Positions 52,592 to 61,649 of a stretch of DNA of 64,000 bases are shown here, piece after piece. Source of the DNA: Alphaproteobacteria bacterium (GTDB lineage Bacteria > Pseudomonadota > Alphaproteobacteria > GCA-2731375). Below the pieces are notes generated by a model. The model did not search any database. It was not told the origin of the DNA and saw only the letters and a list, made by a program, of their open reading frames with translations. Numbering within the stretch: the first letter of the stretch is position 1; each line of letters begins with the position of its first letter. The position numbers and the translations under genes were made by a program. The stretch is taken from positions 49,854-113,853 of the forward strand of contig JAJFGG010000098.1 in assembly GCA_021776235.1 (NCBI GenBank), read 5' to 3'.

Positions 52592-53347
52592 ATGATGCCA
52601 GAAGAACAATCTTTTGCCGCGTTTACGGAAGAACTGGAAATTCAGCAAATGCACCAGTTGGGTGACCGATTGGCCACCAAGTCGCTGCTTTATCATCTGG
52701 CGGATGGCGAACAGAGCCTGGGCGTGGGGTTTGGCGACGGACAGCAGCGCTTGTTGATGGGCGAGGACCCCCGCTTGCCGGCCATGCCGGAGAAACCGAC
52801 GCTCATGGACTTCTTCAAGCTTCGCTTTGCCCCGGCGCAGCAGCATTTGCTGCAAAGCGCCAATCTGGCGCAGCAGAACGGACTGTCGGAAAAGATCGTG
52901 CTGGCATGCCTGCTGCATGATATCGCGGTGGCCGGCTTCATCCGTTCCGACCATGGCTATTGGGGGGCACAGTTGATCGAGCCATACGTCGATGAAGAGG
53001 TCAGCTGGGCGATCAGGGTGCATCAGGCCTTGCGTTTCTTTCCCGACGAGAGCGTTGGCTATGAATACCCCCAGGCCTATATCAAGATGTTCGGCGACGA
53101 CTACGAGTTGGAACCCTATATCGTCGCGGAATATGAACGGGCGCGGGAACACAAGTGGTACATGACCGGCCGGATGATCTGCGTCAACGACCTCTATTCC
53201 TTCGATCCTGATCTGGTCATTGAAATCGAACAGTTTGAAGATGTCATTGGCCGCAATTTCAAACAACCCGAGATGGGCCTTGGCAACGACAACACGCCTG
53301 CGTCCCACATGTGGCGCACCCTGCGCCGGCCCAGCAACGCCCTGTAA
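52592..53347 (+). CDS. HD-domain-like protein
   Basis: A 251-residue cytoplasmic protein. The ATG at 52592 starts the conserved part, while the longer frame from 52472 reads an unlikely leader. The central part ACLLHDIAVAGFIRSDHGY resembles an HD-type metal site, followed by YVDEEVSWAIRVHQALRFFPDE and a C-terminal helical region YMTGRMICVNDLYSFDPD. HD proteins hydrolyse nucleotides or phosphoesters, but the substrate is unknown here. It is convergent with the acyl-CoA synthetase gene (11-bp gap). The 256 bp before it hold nothing recognised. Confidence 0.75.
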   Translation: MMPEEQSFAAFTEELEIQQMHQLGDRLATKSLLYHLADGEQSLGVGFGDGQQRLLMGEDPRLPAMPEKPTLMDFFKLRFAPAQQHLLQSANLAQQNGLSEKIVLACLLHDIAVAGFIRSDHGYWGAQLIEPYVDEEVSWAIRVHQALRFFPDESVGYEYPQAYIKMFGDDYELEPYIVAEYERAREHKWYMTGRMICVNDLYSFDPDLVIEIEQFEDVIGRNFKQPEMGLGNDNTPASHMWRTLRRPSNAL

Positions 53348-53357
53348 TTCTGCCTGG

Positions 53358-55034
53358 CTACGATCCTGCTGCTTTGCCTGCCGTGAGCGCCAGGGTTTCC
53401 TGGGCTTTCCGGCGCAGATCCACCTTGCGGATCTTGCCGGTCGAGGTCATGGGCAGGCGGGGGATGAACAGAACGTGCCGGGGTATCTTGAAAGAGGCGA
53501 TCCGGCCCCGGCAATAGGCCAGGATGTCCGCCTCGCTGGGCGTCCGCCCCGGCCTCGGCGCGACAAAGGCAACGGCGACCTCTGTTAGGCGTTCATCGGG
53601 GTGGCCGATCACGGCCGCCTGGGCCACGTCCGGGTGGCCTTGCAGGTAGGCCTCAACCTCCATGGGATCCACATTCTCACCGCCAATTTTCAGCATATCC
53701 TTGTAGCGGCCAAGAAAACGCAAATAGCCGTCGGCCCGCAAGTAACCCATGTCGCCGGTTAGAAACCAGCCCTCGGCATTGTAGGCCTGAACAGTCTCCT
53801 CGGGCTTTTTGTAATAGCCGAGCATCATGTTGTAGGTCTTGAGAATGATTTCGCCGGGCGTGTCGCAGGGCTGGTCCCGGCCTGATGCGGGATCGATAAC
53901 GCGAAAATCAAAGCCATCGCAGGGCCGGCCGGAGCTCTGGTAAATTTGTTCGTCTGTCGAATCGAGAAAGGAAAGGCAGGCATTGCCGCCAATTTCGGTC
54001 ATGCCATAGGCGGTGACGGGCCGCAGCGGCGCCATGACCTGCAAGGCCTTGCGGAATACCGGTACGGCGCTGTTGGTGCCGGCGCCGAATACCCCCGTAC
54101 GCAGGGAGGATATGTCCCGGGGCTGCCGTTCCTGGGCCTCCATCAAGGCCTGCATATGGGTTTCAAAGCCGGATATCTGGGTCACGCCCTCGGCTTCGAT
54201 GGCATCCAGGCAGGCTTCCGGGTCGAAGGTCTCGCTGAGGATTTGCCTGTTCCCCGTCGCCATGGACAACATGGGCCCATCCAGATAACCGAAGATGTGA
54301 AACAGGGGCAGATAGTTGTACATCACGTCCCGCTCGGTGGTGCCGAGGATGCGAACCCGGTCGGTCTGGTTGCGCAGAAAGCCATGGCTGCGCACCACGC
54401 CTTTGGGAAACCCGGTGGTGCCCGAGGTATACATGATAAAGGCCGGATCCTGCGGCTGAACGGCGGCGGCCCGCGCCGCCAGTTCCGCATCCAATCCGGT
54501 TTCGGGTTCCTTGCCCAGGTTGCGCCAGTTGGCGGTGCCCATGGCTGTTTTACCGTCGTCCCCGGCGGTCTTAATGATGATCCGTTGCAAATGCGGAAAA
54601 GCCTTGGCGGTGATCATGCCGTCCGCGCCGCGCTCGTGATCGGGCACCATCTCGCGCACCATGGCCCAATAGTCGATGGGGCCGCAGGTATCATGGGTGA
54701 TCAGGGTGCTGCACTCGGCCTGGCCAATGACATAGGCCGCATCCGCGGTCCGGAGGCGGGTGTTGATGGGCACCTGAATGGCCCCGATGCGGGCGATGGC
54801 GAACAGCGAATGGATCCATTCGGGACAGTTGTTCAACCAGACCCCGACCCGGTCGCCTGGTTCAACGCCAGCCGCGATCAGACCGCGCGCCAGCCGATCG
54901 GAACGCGCCGACAATTCCGCGAAGGTTTCCCATTCGCCCTTGAACTGCAGCGCCTTGCGGCCGCCCCAGCGCCCGGCAGCCAGGCCCGGCAACTCACCCA
55001 GGGTCGTGGTTTCTTGCCAGGGCGCCGGTTTCAC
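53358..55034 (-). CDS. Acyl-CoA synthetase (AMP-forming, FadD-like)
   Basis: A 558-residue ANL ligase with the ATP motif IMYTSGTTGFPKGVVRSHG, the A5 core TAYGMTEIGGNACLSF, A7 TGDMGYLRADGYLRFLGRYKDMLK and the C-terminal catalytic Lys in MTSTGKIRKVDLR. Start is GTG at 55034 with no clear ribosome binding site. It activates a fatty or aromatic acid to its CoA ester. It lies upstream of nothing else on its strand and downstream of the amidohydrolase and IPMDH-like genes, forming a probable catabolic operon. The substrate is not assigned. Confidence 0.92.
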   Translation of the reverse strand: MKPAPWQETTTLGELPGLAAGRWGGRKALQFKGEWETFAELSARSDRLARGLIAAGVEPGDRVGVWLNNCPEWIHSLFAIARIGAIQVPINTRLRTADAAYVIGQAECSTLITHDTCGPIDYWAMVREMVPDHERGADGMITAKAFPHLQRIIIKTAGDDGKTAMGTANWRNLGKEPETGLDAELAARAAAVQPQDPAFIMYTSGTTGFPKGVVRSHGFLRNQTDRVRILGTTERDVMYNYLPLFHIFGYLDGPMLSMATGNRQILSETFDPEACLDAIEAEGVTQISGFETHMQALMEAQERQPRDISSLRTGVFGAGTNSAVPVFRKALQVMAPLRPVTAYGMTEIGGNACLSFLDSTDEQIYQSSGRPCDGFDFRVIDPASGRDQPCDTPGEIILKTYNMMLGYYKKPEETVQAYNAEGWFLTGDMGYLRADGYLRFLGRYKDMLKIGGENVDPMEVEAYLQGHPDVAQAAVIGHPDERLTEVAVAFVAPRPGRTPSEADILAYCRGRIASFKIPRHVLFIPRLPMTSTGKIRKVDLRRKAQETLALTAGKAAGS

Positions 55035-55072
55035 GGCTGCCGGCTCATGGATGCAGGCTCACCGCTGCTGGC

Positions 55073-56218
55073 TCATGGCTGTGGAAAACCGTACAGCCTG
55101 GCGGCGTTGCCATAGGTTACCTTGTGCCGGATATCGCCAGGCAAATGCGCCATTTCCCGGTCGATAAACTCGTGACTGTCCGGCCAGATGCCGTCCGGGT
55201 GGGGGAAATCGGAGCCCCACATAATGTTGTCCTCGCCCAGAACATCAACCAGGCGCAGGCCGACCGGGTCGCTTTGGAACGTCGCATAACACTGGCGGTG
55301 CCAGTATTCCGATGGCTTCATGGTCAAAGTCAGATCCTTGAACTGATCCGACCACTCCAGATCCATATGGTCCAGGATGTACGGAATCCAGCCGATACCG
55401 CTTTCCCCGATGACGATCTTCAGATCCGGGTGCGCCTCCAGGGCGCCGCCATAAATGATCTCCATCAGCTTGTAGGACATCTGCATTTGGAAGGCGGTGA
55501 TGAAGACGGCAAAGGCGCGGCGCCCTTCCAGGGGCTCCATGGCGGCGAAATCAGGTGGATTGCTGCCAACCGTATGAAAATGCAGCGGTAGCTTGGAGGC
55601 CGCCGCTGCCGCCCAAACCGGTTCCCAATGATCGTGATACAGCGGCTTGTCGCCGGCAAGCGAAGGAATTTCCAGCCCCTTGACGCCGCCGCGCTTGGCC
55701 ACCCGTTCGATCTCGGCCACCGCCGCCTCAATATCATACCCGGGGATGGACGCGATGCCGGCGAAGCGGTGCGGGTGGGTGGCGCAAAAATCAGCCAGCC
55801 AGTCGTTATAGATTTGCATCATCACCACGGCGGCCGGTGGATCGTTCAGCCGCGCCGAGGCGCCCAGAATGCCGTACAGCACTTCGCCCACCACGCCGTC
55901 AAGATCCTGGTCCTTGATGCGCAAATCCGGGTCGGTCAGACGGCGAATGCCTTTCTTGCCATCATCGTACAGCCCTTGCGCCGCCATCCGGTCAGAGCGG
56001 TGGATAACGCCGGGTACATACTCGCGGCCGGCCGAGCCCATGCCGTTTTGCAGACCGAACTGGCTGCCATTGTTCGAAACCCAGATCGGTCCTTTCGGGC
56101 CATCGGTGACAAAAGGCATGCGCTCCTTCATCGCCGCCGGCGCATTGGCGGTGAACAGATCGGGGGGCATCCAGATCAGGTCGAGATGGCAATCAGCGGA
56201 AATCACTCCATCGGTCAT
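55073..56218 (-). CDS. Amidohydrolase family protein (ACMSD-like)
   Basis: A 381-residue TIM-barrel metal hydrolase of the amidohydrolase 2 group. The N-terminal motif is ISADCHLDLIW, with DCH in place of D-x-H-x-H, then HRFAGIASIPGYD, a His in LPLHFHTVGSN and the C-terminal Asp in MWGSDFPHPDGIWP. Members decarboxylate or hydrolyse aromatic and heterocyclic acids. It is the second ACMSD-type gene in the window. It shares a minus-strand direction with the IPMDH-like and acyl-CoA synthetase genes (32 and 38 bp gaps), which suggests one operon. Confidence 0.88.
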   Translation of the reverse strand: MTDGVISADCHLDLIWMPPDLFTANAPAAMKERMPFVTDGPKGPIWVSNNGSQFGLQNGMGSAGREYVPGVIHRSDRMAAQGLYDDGKKGIRRLTDPDLRIKDQDLDGVVGEVLYGILGASARLNDPPAAVVMMQIYNDWLADFCATHPHRFAGIASIPGYDIEAAVAEIERVAKRGGVKGLEIPSLAGDKPLYHDHWEPVWAAAAASKLPLHFHTVGSNPPDFAAMEPLEGRRAFAVFITAFQMQMSYKLMEIIYGGALEAHPDLKIVIGESGIGWIPYILDHMDLEWSDQFKDLTLTMKPSEYWHRQCYATFQSDPVGLRLVDVLGEDNIMWGSDFPHPDGIWPDSHEFIDREMAHLPGDIRHKVTYGNAARLYGFPQP

Positions 56219-56250
56219 AAAAAAATGCCTTTCAGGTCTACGGGTTGAAC

Positions 56251-57360
56251 TTATGCATCATGCAGGCGCTGCAACTGGTCCAGCACCGCATTGGTCATTT
56301 CGGCTGTCGAGGCGGCTTTGCCGTCCCCGGCCAGGATATCGGGGGTACGCACGCCGGCGGCCAGGGCGCCACGGACGGCCTGGCGCAGCATTCCGGCCTC
56401 GCCTGGACTATCAAACGACAACTCCAGGGCCAGCCCGAAGCTGAGGATCGCGCCAAGGGGATTGGCGATACCCTGCCCCGCAATGTCGGGCGCGCTGCCG
56501 TGCACCGGTTCATACAGGGCCCGGCGGCGGCCTGTGTCGTCAGGCATGCTTAGGGAAGCCGAAGGCAGCATGCCCAACGAGCCGGAGATCGCGCCGGCCA
56601 GATCGGACAGGATGTCGCCGAACATGTTGTCAGCCAGCATCACATCGAATTGTTTCGGGTCGCGGATAATCTGCATGGCGCAATTATCCACGATCATGTG
56701 GGTCAGGGAAACAGCCGGATATTCCTCGGCCCCGATCCGGGCGACAATCCTGCGCCACAATTGATGGCATTCCAGGACGTTGGATTTATCGATGGAATGC
56801 ATTTTCCCGCCTCTTTGTTTTGCCAGGTCAAAGGCAAAGCGGGCGATGCGCTCGATCTCAGGGGTTTCATAGACCAGGGTGTTGACACCCCGTTCAAGGC
56901 CATTGGCGGTCGCCGTGACGCCCCGCGGTTTGCCGAAATAGATGCCGCCGTTCAGTTCGCGGACGATCATCATATCGACGCCGCTGATGGCCTCGGCCTT
57001 CATGGAGACCGTATCCGCCAATTCGTCATAGCCGATGACGGGGCGCAGATTGGCGAACACCTCCATATGCTGGCGAATGCGCAGCAGACTGTCCCGGCGG
57101 CGGACTTCGAGGGGTATTTCGTCATATTCCGGCCCGCCGGTGGCCCCGAACAGGACGGCGTCGACCCGCCGCAGACCGGCCATGACCTCTTCCGCGATCA
57201 CGGCGCCATGGGCGCGGTAGGCCGCGGCGCCGTAAAGTTCATGTTGGGCGGTGATATCCAGGCCGCGATGTTCGCCGAACCAATCCATGACCCGTACGGC
57301 TTCGGCCGTGACTTCCGGCCCAATACCATCGCCCCCCAACACGATCATCCTATAGGACAA
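56251..57360 (-). CDS. Isopropylmalate/tartrate dehydrogenase-like protein
   Basis: A 369-residue decarboxylating dehydrogenase of the IPMDH/ICDH family with MIVLGGDGIGPEV at the start, VFANLRPVIGY, MIVRELNGGIYFGKPRGV, the metal site ADNMFGDILSDLAGAI and GSAPDIAGQGIANP. A GGGGAGGA seven bases before a TTG at 57360 favours this start over the ATG at 57348. It oxidises and decarboxylates a 2-hydroxy acid with NAD. No leuC, leuD or leuA gene is adjacent, and the neighbours are catabolic, so it is probably a paralogue (tartrate or isopropylmalate-like substrate) rather than leucine biosynthesis. Confidence 0.85.
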   Translation of the reverse strand: MSYRMIVLGGDGIGPEVTAEAVRVMDWFGEHRGLDITAQHELYGAAAYRAHGAVIAEEVMAGLRRVDAVLFGATGGPEYDEIPLEVRRRDSLLRIRQHMEVFANLRPVIGYDELADTVSMKAEAISGVDMMIVRELNGGIYFGKPRGVTATANGLERGVNTLVYETPEIERIARFAFDLAKQRGGKMHSIDKSNVLECHQLWRRIVARIGAEEYPAVSLTHMIVDNCAMQIIRDPKQFDVMLADNMFGDILSDLAGAISGSLGMLPSASLSMPDDTGRRRALYEPVHGSAPDIAGQGIANPLGAILSFGLALELSFDSPGEAGMLRQAVRGALAAGVRTPDILAGDGKAASTAEMTNAVLDQLQRLHDA

Positions 57361-57597
57361 ACCAGTTCCTCCCCGATCAGGCCACTGCCGCCATGCCTGT
57401 TCTGTAACGCGGAAAATGCGGCCAGCGGCAAAGGAGAATAGCAATATCAGCACAAAACACCAAAAAAAGGAGAGCGCTGGCATTCGGGCCGGACCAGGAC
57501 GGGAACCGGGACAAAGGAAGCACAGTCATTTTACTTGCCTCCCACCAGGGGGCGGCGTTAGTTAGCAACTGATCCGGCAAATATTCAGGATATCCTC

Positions 57598-58656
57598 ATG
57601 GCCACACCGGCAAGGTTGAATGGCTTGGCCACGGCGGTGCCGCAATATCTAATGCGGCAGGCAGACGCCTTGCCCGCCGCGGCCCGGCTATTCTCCAAGC
57701 AGGCCGCCGCCATGAGCCCGCAACGCCTGGCGCGCATATTCGGCAATACCGCCATCGAAACCCGGAACACCTGCCAGCCGCTGGAATGGTACCTGCAACC
57801 CCACGATTTCGCCGAGCGCAACGGCCTTTATTTGCACCATGCCAGCGCCCTGCTGCAGCAGGCGGCGGCGGCGGCCATAGCCGAAGCCGGTCTGGCGCCG
57901 GCTGACATAGATATCATTGTCACCATATCCTCCACCGGCATTGCCACACCCAGCCTGGATGCCCTGCTGGTCGACCGCATGCCGTTTCGGCGGGATGTGC
58001 AGCGCCTGCCGGTTTTTGGCCTGGGCTGTGCCGGCGGCGTGCAGGGCCTGTCCCGGGCCGCCGCGCTGGCCCGCGGTCAACCGGGCGCCACGGTCCTGTT
58101 GCTGGTGGTGGAACTGTGCAGCCTGACCCTGCGCCATGGCGACCGCAGCAAAAGCAATATCATCGCCACTGCATTGTTTGGCGACGGGGCGGCGGCGGCC
58201 GTCATATCGACCAAGGGTGACGGCCCGGGGATCACCGCCTGGGGCGAACACACCTGGCCCGATACCCTGGATGTCATGGGCTGGGATGCGGGCAACGATG
58301 GCCTGCGGGTGATCTTCTCCCGGGATATTCCGACCATCGTCGAATGTGATTTTCGCCAGGCCCTGGACGAATTTTTGACCCGCCACGGCCTGACCCAGAG
58401 GCAGATCGATCATTTCATCGCCCACCCCGGCGGGGCCAAGGTGCTGGATGCCCTGGAAGGCGTCTTCGGCTTGCCAAACGGCGGCCTGGTGGAGGCGCGC
58501 GAGGTCATGCGCCGCCACGGCAACATGTCCGCCGTCACCGTACTGTTCGTGTTGCAGGAACGGCGCCTGGCCGGCCTGGCTCGGGACCAGCGCCTGTTGT
58601 TGACCAGCATGGGGCCAGGCTTCACCGCCGCCTTCGCCTTGCTGGAAACCGCTTGA
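57598..58656 (+). CDS. Type III polyketide synthase (chalcone/stilbene synthase-like)
   Basis: A 352-residue homodimeric condensing enzyme. The triad is visible: Cys144 in GLGCAGGVQG, His276 in HFIAHPGGAKVLDA and Asn309 in RRHGNMSAVTVLFVL. Near the end, SMGPGFTAAFALLE is the GFGPG-like loop. It condenses an acyl-CoA starter with malonyl-CoA units into alkylresorcinols or alkylpyrones; the starter cannot be read. Its stop overlaps the TTG start of the ICMT-like gene (TTGA), so both proteins are coupled. The TSS region includes nothing recognised. Confidence 0.92.
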   Translation: MATPARLNGLATAVPQYLMRQADALPAAARLFSKQAAAMSPQRLARIFGNTAIETRNTCQPLEWYLQPHDFAERNGLYLHHASALLQQAAAAAIAEAGLAPADIDIIVTISSTGIATPSLDALLVDRMPFRRDVQRLPVFGLGCAGGVQGLSRAAALARGQPGATVLLLVVELCSLTLRHGDRSKSNIIATALFGDGAAAAVISTKGDGPGITAWGEHTWPDTLDVMGWDAGNDGLRVIFSRDIPTIVECDFRQALDEFLTRHGLTQRQIDHFIAHPGGAKVLDALEGVFGLPNGGLVEAREVMRRHGNMSAVTVLFVLQERRLAGLARDQRLLLTSMGPGFTAAFALLETA

Positions 58657-59144
58657 ATCCGGCCTGGGTCATTTTGGCTCTGGTCGCGGCCCAGCGTCTG
58701 GGCGAACTGGTCTATAGCCGCCGCAACGAGGCACGCCTGCGCGCCATGGGCGGGGTCGAGACCGGCGCCGGGCACTACCCGTTTTTCTTTCTGGTCCATG
58801 GCGGCTGGTTGGCGGCCCTGGCCTTCTGGGTTGGCCAAGGCGCCATCGTCAACTGGTGGTGGCTGGGCCTGTTCGCCCTGTTACAGATCGGCCGGCTCTG
58901 GGTGCTGGCCAGTCTGGGGCGCTATTGGTGCACCCGCATCATCACGGTGCCGGAGGCACCGTTGATCACCAGCGGACCCTACCGCTGGCTGCGCCATCCC
59001 AACTATGCCCTGGTCATAGGGGAAATAGCCGTGTTGCCCCTGGCCTTTTCCGCCTACACCATTGCGGTCACCTTTTCGCTCCTCAACGCACTGTTACTCG
59101 TGCATCGCATTCGGATCGAAAACGCAGCCCTGCGGGACCGCTGA
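58653..59144 (+). CDS. ICMT-family methyltransferase (SrsB-like)
   Basis: A 163-residue integral membrane methyltransferase of the isoprenylcysteine carboxyl methyltransferase family: several hydrophobic segments and the SAM-binding tail PLITSGPYRWLRHPNYALVIGE (motif RHPNY at about residue 113). A TTG start overlaps the polyketide synthase stop. In Streptomyces the SrsA/SrsB pair makes methylated phenolic lipids, so this enzyme may O-methylate the polyketide product at the membrane. That role is inferred from context; ICMT homologues are diverse. Confidence 0.88.
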   Translation: MNPAWVILALVAAQRLGELVYSRRNEARLRAMGGVETGAGHYPFFFLVHGGWLAALAFWVGQGAIVNWWWLGLFALLQIGRLWVLASLGRYWCTRIITVPEAPLITSGPYRWLRHPNYALVIGEIAVLPLAFSAYTIAVTFSLLNALLLVHRIRIENAALRDR

Positions 59145-59471
59145 TCACTGCACGGACGAGAAACTCGTGGGGGCCAGAAACTGGCTGCTTAACGATGCGA
59201 CGATCTGGCCATTGGCCTCTGTCTCGGCCCGTTTCGACAGCCATTCCGGATCCGCGGCGAAAGCGCCGAATTTCTCCTCGCGCTCGGCCATGGACTCCCA
59301 GGCCAGCATGTAGGTCAGATCCTGGTTTGATTCACCGACCAACGTGGTCCAGAAACCGGCCTGGCGAATGCCATGCTTCTCCCAAAGCGGCAGGGTTATG
59401 GTGTCGAAACGTTTCAACAGATCCGGCAGACGGCCCGCCACACAGTGGTAAATTCGCAGTTCGTAGATCAT
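59145..59471 (-). CDS. NIPSNAP family protein
   Basis: A 108-residue ferredoxin-like fold domain protein: MIYELRIYHCVAGRLPDLLKRF at the start, a central strand LPLWEKHGIRQAGFW, and YMLAWESMAEREEKFGAFAADPEW. GGGGAGGT upstream of the ATG at 59471 decides against the longer start at 59489. NIPSNAP domains are found in small dimeric proteins of unclear role, sometimes in degradation pathways. It is convergent with the ICMT-like gene (adjacent stops) and divergent from the CaiB gene. Confidence 0.88.
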   Translation of the reverse strand: MIYELRIYHCVAGRLPDLLKRFDTITLPLWEKHGIRQAGFWTTLVGESNQDLTYMLAWESMAEREEKFGAFAADPEWLSKRAETEANGQIVASLSSQFLAPTSFSSVQ

Positions 59472-59576
59472 CTGGTTCCACCTCCCCAATTTACGGCGTC
59501 AAGTTTGTCCTGCTATCTTTCTATCCTGTTATTGTCGAAATAGGAAACCGATGAGTAATTCCAGGAGCAAGAGACC

Positions 59577-60821
59577 ATGAGCGTATCGAATGACAGTATG
59601 GAAAACCCTGGCCCGGGCTGCCTGGCCGGTGTGCGGGTGCTTGATCTGACCCAGTTCGAGGCGGGCCCGTCGTGCACCGAGGCCCTGGCCTGGCTGGGGG
59701 CCGAGGTGGTGAAGGTGGAAAATCCCAAGGGCGGCGATCCCGGCCGCGGCGCATTCGGCCACCCGTCCGGTCATGATTCCTGGTATTTCCTGTTGTTCAA
59801 TGCCTCGAAGAAATCCGTCACGATAAACTTGAAAGACCCGGCGGGGGTGCAGCTGGTCAAGGATCTCGCCGGCTCGGCGGACGTCATGATAGAGAATTTC
59901 GCGCCCGGCGCCATCGAACGCCTGGGCCTTGGCTATGATATCATGGCAGAGGTTAATCCCGCCCTGATTTACGCCCAGGTCAAGGGCTTTGGCGAGGGCA
60001 GCCCGTTCGAGAACAACCTGGCTTTTGACATGATCGCCCAGGCCTGCGGCGGCGTCATGAGCATCACCGGCGAGGCGGACCAGCCGCCGGTCAAACCCGG
60101 GGCAACCATTGGCGATACCGGCACGGGGATGTTGCTGGCGATTTCAATCCTGGGCGCGCTGTATCGTTGCAAGGACACAGGGCGGGGCGAACGCCTGCAA
60201 CTGGCCATGCAGGACGCCATGCTGCATTACATCCGCGTTGCCTTCGCGGCCCAGGCCAGCACCGGGCAGGCCGCGCCCCGGGCCGGCGCGAAACTGCTCT
60301 CGGGCGCCAATCCGCCCTGCGGCATTTTTCCCTGCAAACCCGGCGGCCCCAACGATTATGTCTATATCTATACCAGCCGGGCCAATCCGGCCCATTGGCA
60401 GCGGCTGTTGCAGCTGATCGGGCGCGAGGACCTGATCGGCGACCCGAACTATGTCACGGGCGCAGTCCGGGTCGAGCGCGAAGAGGAAATCGATGCCATG
60501 ATTGCCGATTGGACCCGGCAACACGACAAGCACGAGGCCATGCGCCTGGTGGGCGCCGCCGGTATCCCGGCCGGCGCCGTCCTGGATACGGCGGAAATTC
60601 AGGACGATCCGAACTTCGAGAGCCGCGGCATCATGCAGACCATCGAGCATCCCACCAACGGCGCCTTCAAGATGCCCGGCTGGCCCGTGCGCCACGACGG
60701 CGCCCCGCCCCCCGTGACCCCGGCCCCCCTGTTGGGCGAACACGCCGAGGACGTCCTGGGCCGCTGGCTCAACCTGGACAGCGCGGCGGTGGCAAAACTG
60801 CGCGGCGACGGCGTCATTTGA
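59577..60821 (+). CDS. CaiB/BaiF-family CoA-transferase
   Basis: A 414-residue class III CoA-transferase. Typical elements are GVRVLDLTQFEAGPSCTEAL, GAEVVKVENPKGGDPGR, the long insertion around NLKDPAGVQLVKDL, and Asp180 in PGATIGDTGTGML, the residue that forms the aspartyl-CoA thioester. Domain swapping between two interlocked chains is expected. It moves CoA between carboxylic acids without ATP, for example activating a dicarboxylic or aromatic acid. It closes the CoA-related gene cluster before the HicAB pair. Confidence 0.93.
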   Translation: MSVSNDSMENPGPGCLAGVRVLDLTQFEAGPSCTEALAWLGAEVVKVENPKGGDPGRGAFGHPSGHDSWYFLLFNASKKSVTINLKDPAGVQLVKDLAGSADVMIENFAPGAIERLGLGYDIMAEVNPALIYAQVKGFGEGSPFENNLAFDMIAQACGGVMSITGEADQPPVKPGATIGDTGTGMLLAISILGALYRCKDTGRGERLQLAMQDAMLHYIRVAFAAQASTGQAAPRAGAKLLSGANPPCGIFPCKPGGPNDYVYIYTSRANPAHWQRLLQLIGREDLIGDPNYVTGAVRVEREEEIDAMIADWTRQHDKHEAMRLVGAAGIPAGAVLDTAEIQDDPNFESRGIMQTIEHPTNGAFKMPGWPVRHDGAPPPVTPAPLLGEHAEDVLGRWLNLDSAAVAKLRGDGVI

Positions 60822-60905
60822 TATCTTGCCGCCGGACCGTGCCGCCGTTGATGTCTGGCCGGTCCCCTGCCAGTGCATGGATCGCGCCGGTCATTGTAAC
60901 ATTGG

Positions 60906-60934
60906 TTGAATTTCGAACATATTTGTGCGATATT
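60906..60934 (+). promoter_or_regulatory. Predicted hicAB promoter with internal operator
   Basis: TTGAAT at 60906-60911 and GATATT at 60929-60934 are 17 bases apart. Between them, TCGAACATATTTGTGCGA (60913-60930) is an imperfect inverted repeat where the antitoxin could bind. The -10 box ends five bases before the HicA ATG, so the mRNA is predicted to be leaderless. Confidence 0.55.
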
Positions 60935-60939
60935 GAGTC

Positions 60940-61152
60940 ATGAATGGGGCTGAGTTTCTCAAACGCCTGCGCCGCTACGGCAAGGGCCGGGATCTTGTTC
61001 CTGAGTTTGTCGCCCGGCGTGGCAAGGGCAGCCACGGCACCGTCTACATGGGCCGGAACCGCACCACGCTGAAGGATCGCAAAAAGGAAATCGGCAAGGG
61101 CCTGTTGGCCGCCATGCTGGATGACCTGGGTATCGATCCGAAGGACTTTTGA
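60940..61152 (+). CDS. hicA: HicA-family toxin
   Basis: A 70-residue double-stranded RNA-binding-like mRNA interferase. The family start MNGAEFLKRLRRYG, the RGKGSHGTVY motif with the catalytic His32 and the C-terminal KEIGKGLLAAMLDDLGI are standard. No Shine-Dalgarno sequence precedes the ATG. It cleaves mRNA and tmRNA in a translation-independent way. The antitoxin gene follows after 12 bp. Confidence 0.93.
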   Translation: MNGAEFLKRLRRYGKGRDLVPEFVARRGKGSHGTVYMGRNRTTLKDRKKEIGKGLLAAMLDDLGIDPKDF

Positions 61153-61164
61153 AAGAAAACCGCT

Positions 61165-61596
61165 ATGGGCTCTAAATTTGTCTATCCGGTTGACCTGACC
61201 ACTGACGAAGATGGCCGTGTCGTGGCTCGCTTCCCTGATCTTACGGGCGCGGTCACCGATGGCGCGGACCGGGATGAGGCGCTGCACGAGGCCCAGGACG
61301 CTTTGGAAGAGGCGCTTATAGCCGCCATGGCCGCACATGAGGATATTCCCCAGCCCAGCGCTGCCAGGAAGCGCGCTCTGGTCACACCGGGTACCTTGAT
61401 CGCCGCCAAGGTCGCCCTGTATGAAGCCATGCGAGAGGCCGGTATCAGCAATGTGGAACTGGGCCGGCGCATGGGCCTTGCTGAAACCGAAATCCGCCGC
61501 TGTCTCGATCCTCGGCATAAAACCAAGGTAGGCCGCATTGATGACGCCCTTGCCGCCCTGGGCCGCCGCCTGATCGTCTCGGTGGAAGCGGCCTGA
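61165..61596 (+). CDS. hicB: HicB-family antitoxin
   Basis: A 143-residue antitoxin. The N-terminal partial RNase H-like fold contains VDLTTDEDGRVVARFPDL and TDGADRDEALHEAQDALEEAL. A C-terminal helix-turn-helix includes AGISNVELGRRMGLAETEIR. It binds HicA and represses the operon, presumably at the repeat between the -35 and -10 boxes. The start ATG has a poor ribosome binding site (GAAAGAAAACCGCT), so it is likely translated with the toxin. Confidence 0.93.
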   Translation: MGSKFVYPVDLTTDEDGRVVARFPDLTGAVTDGADRDEALHEAQDALEEALIAAMAAHEDIPQPSAARKRALVTPGTLIAAKVALYEAMREAGISNVELGRRMGLAETEIRRCLDPRHKTKVGRIDDALAALGRRLIVSVEAA

Positions 61597-61649
61597 ATTA
61601 CTGTAGGGTCTTCTTCGTGTCCCGCCTCGCCGGATGAACCGTCACACCA

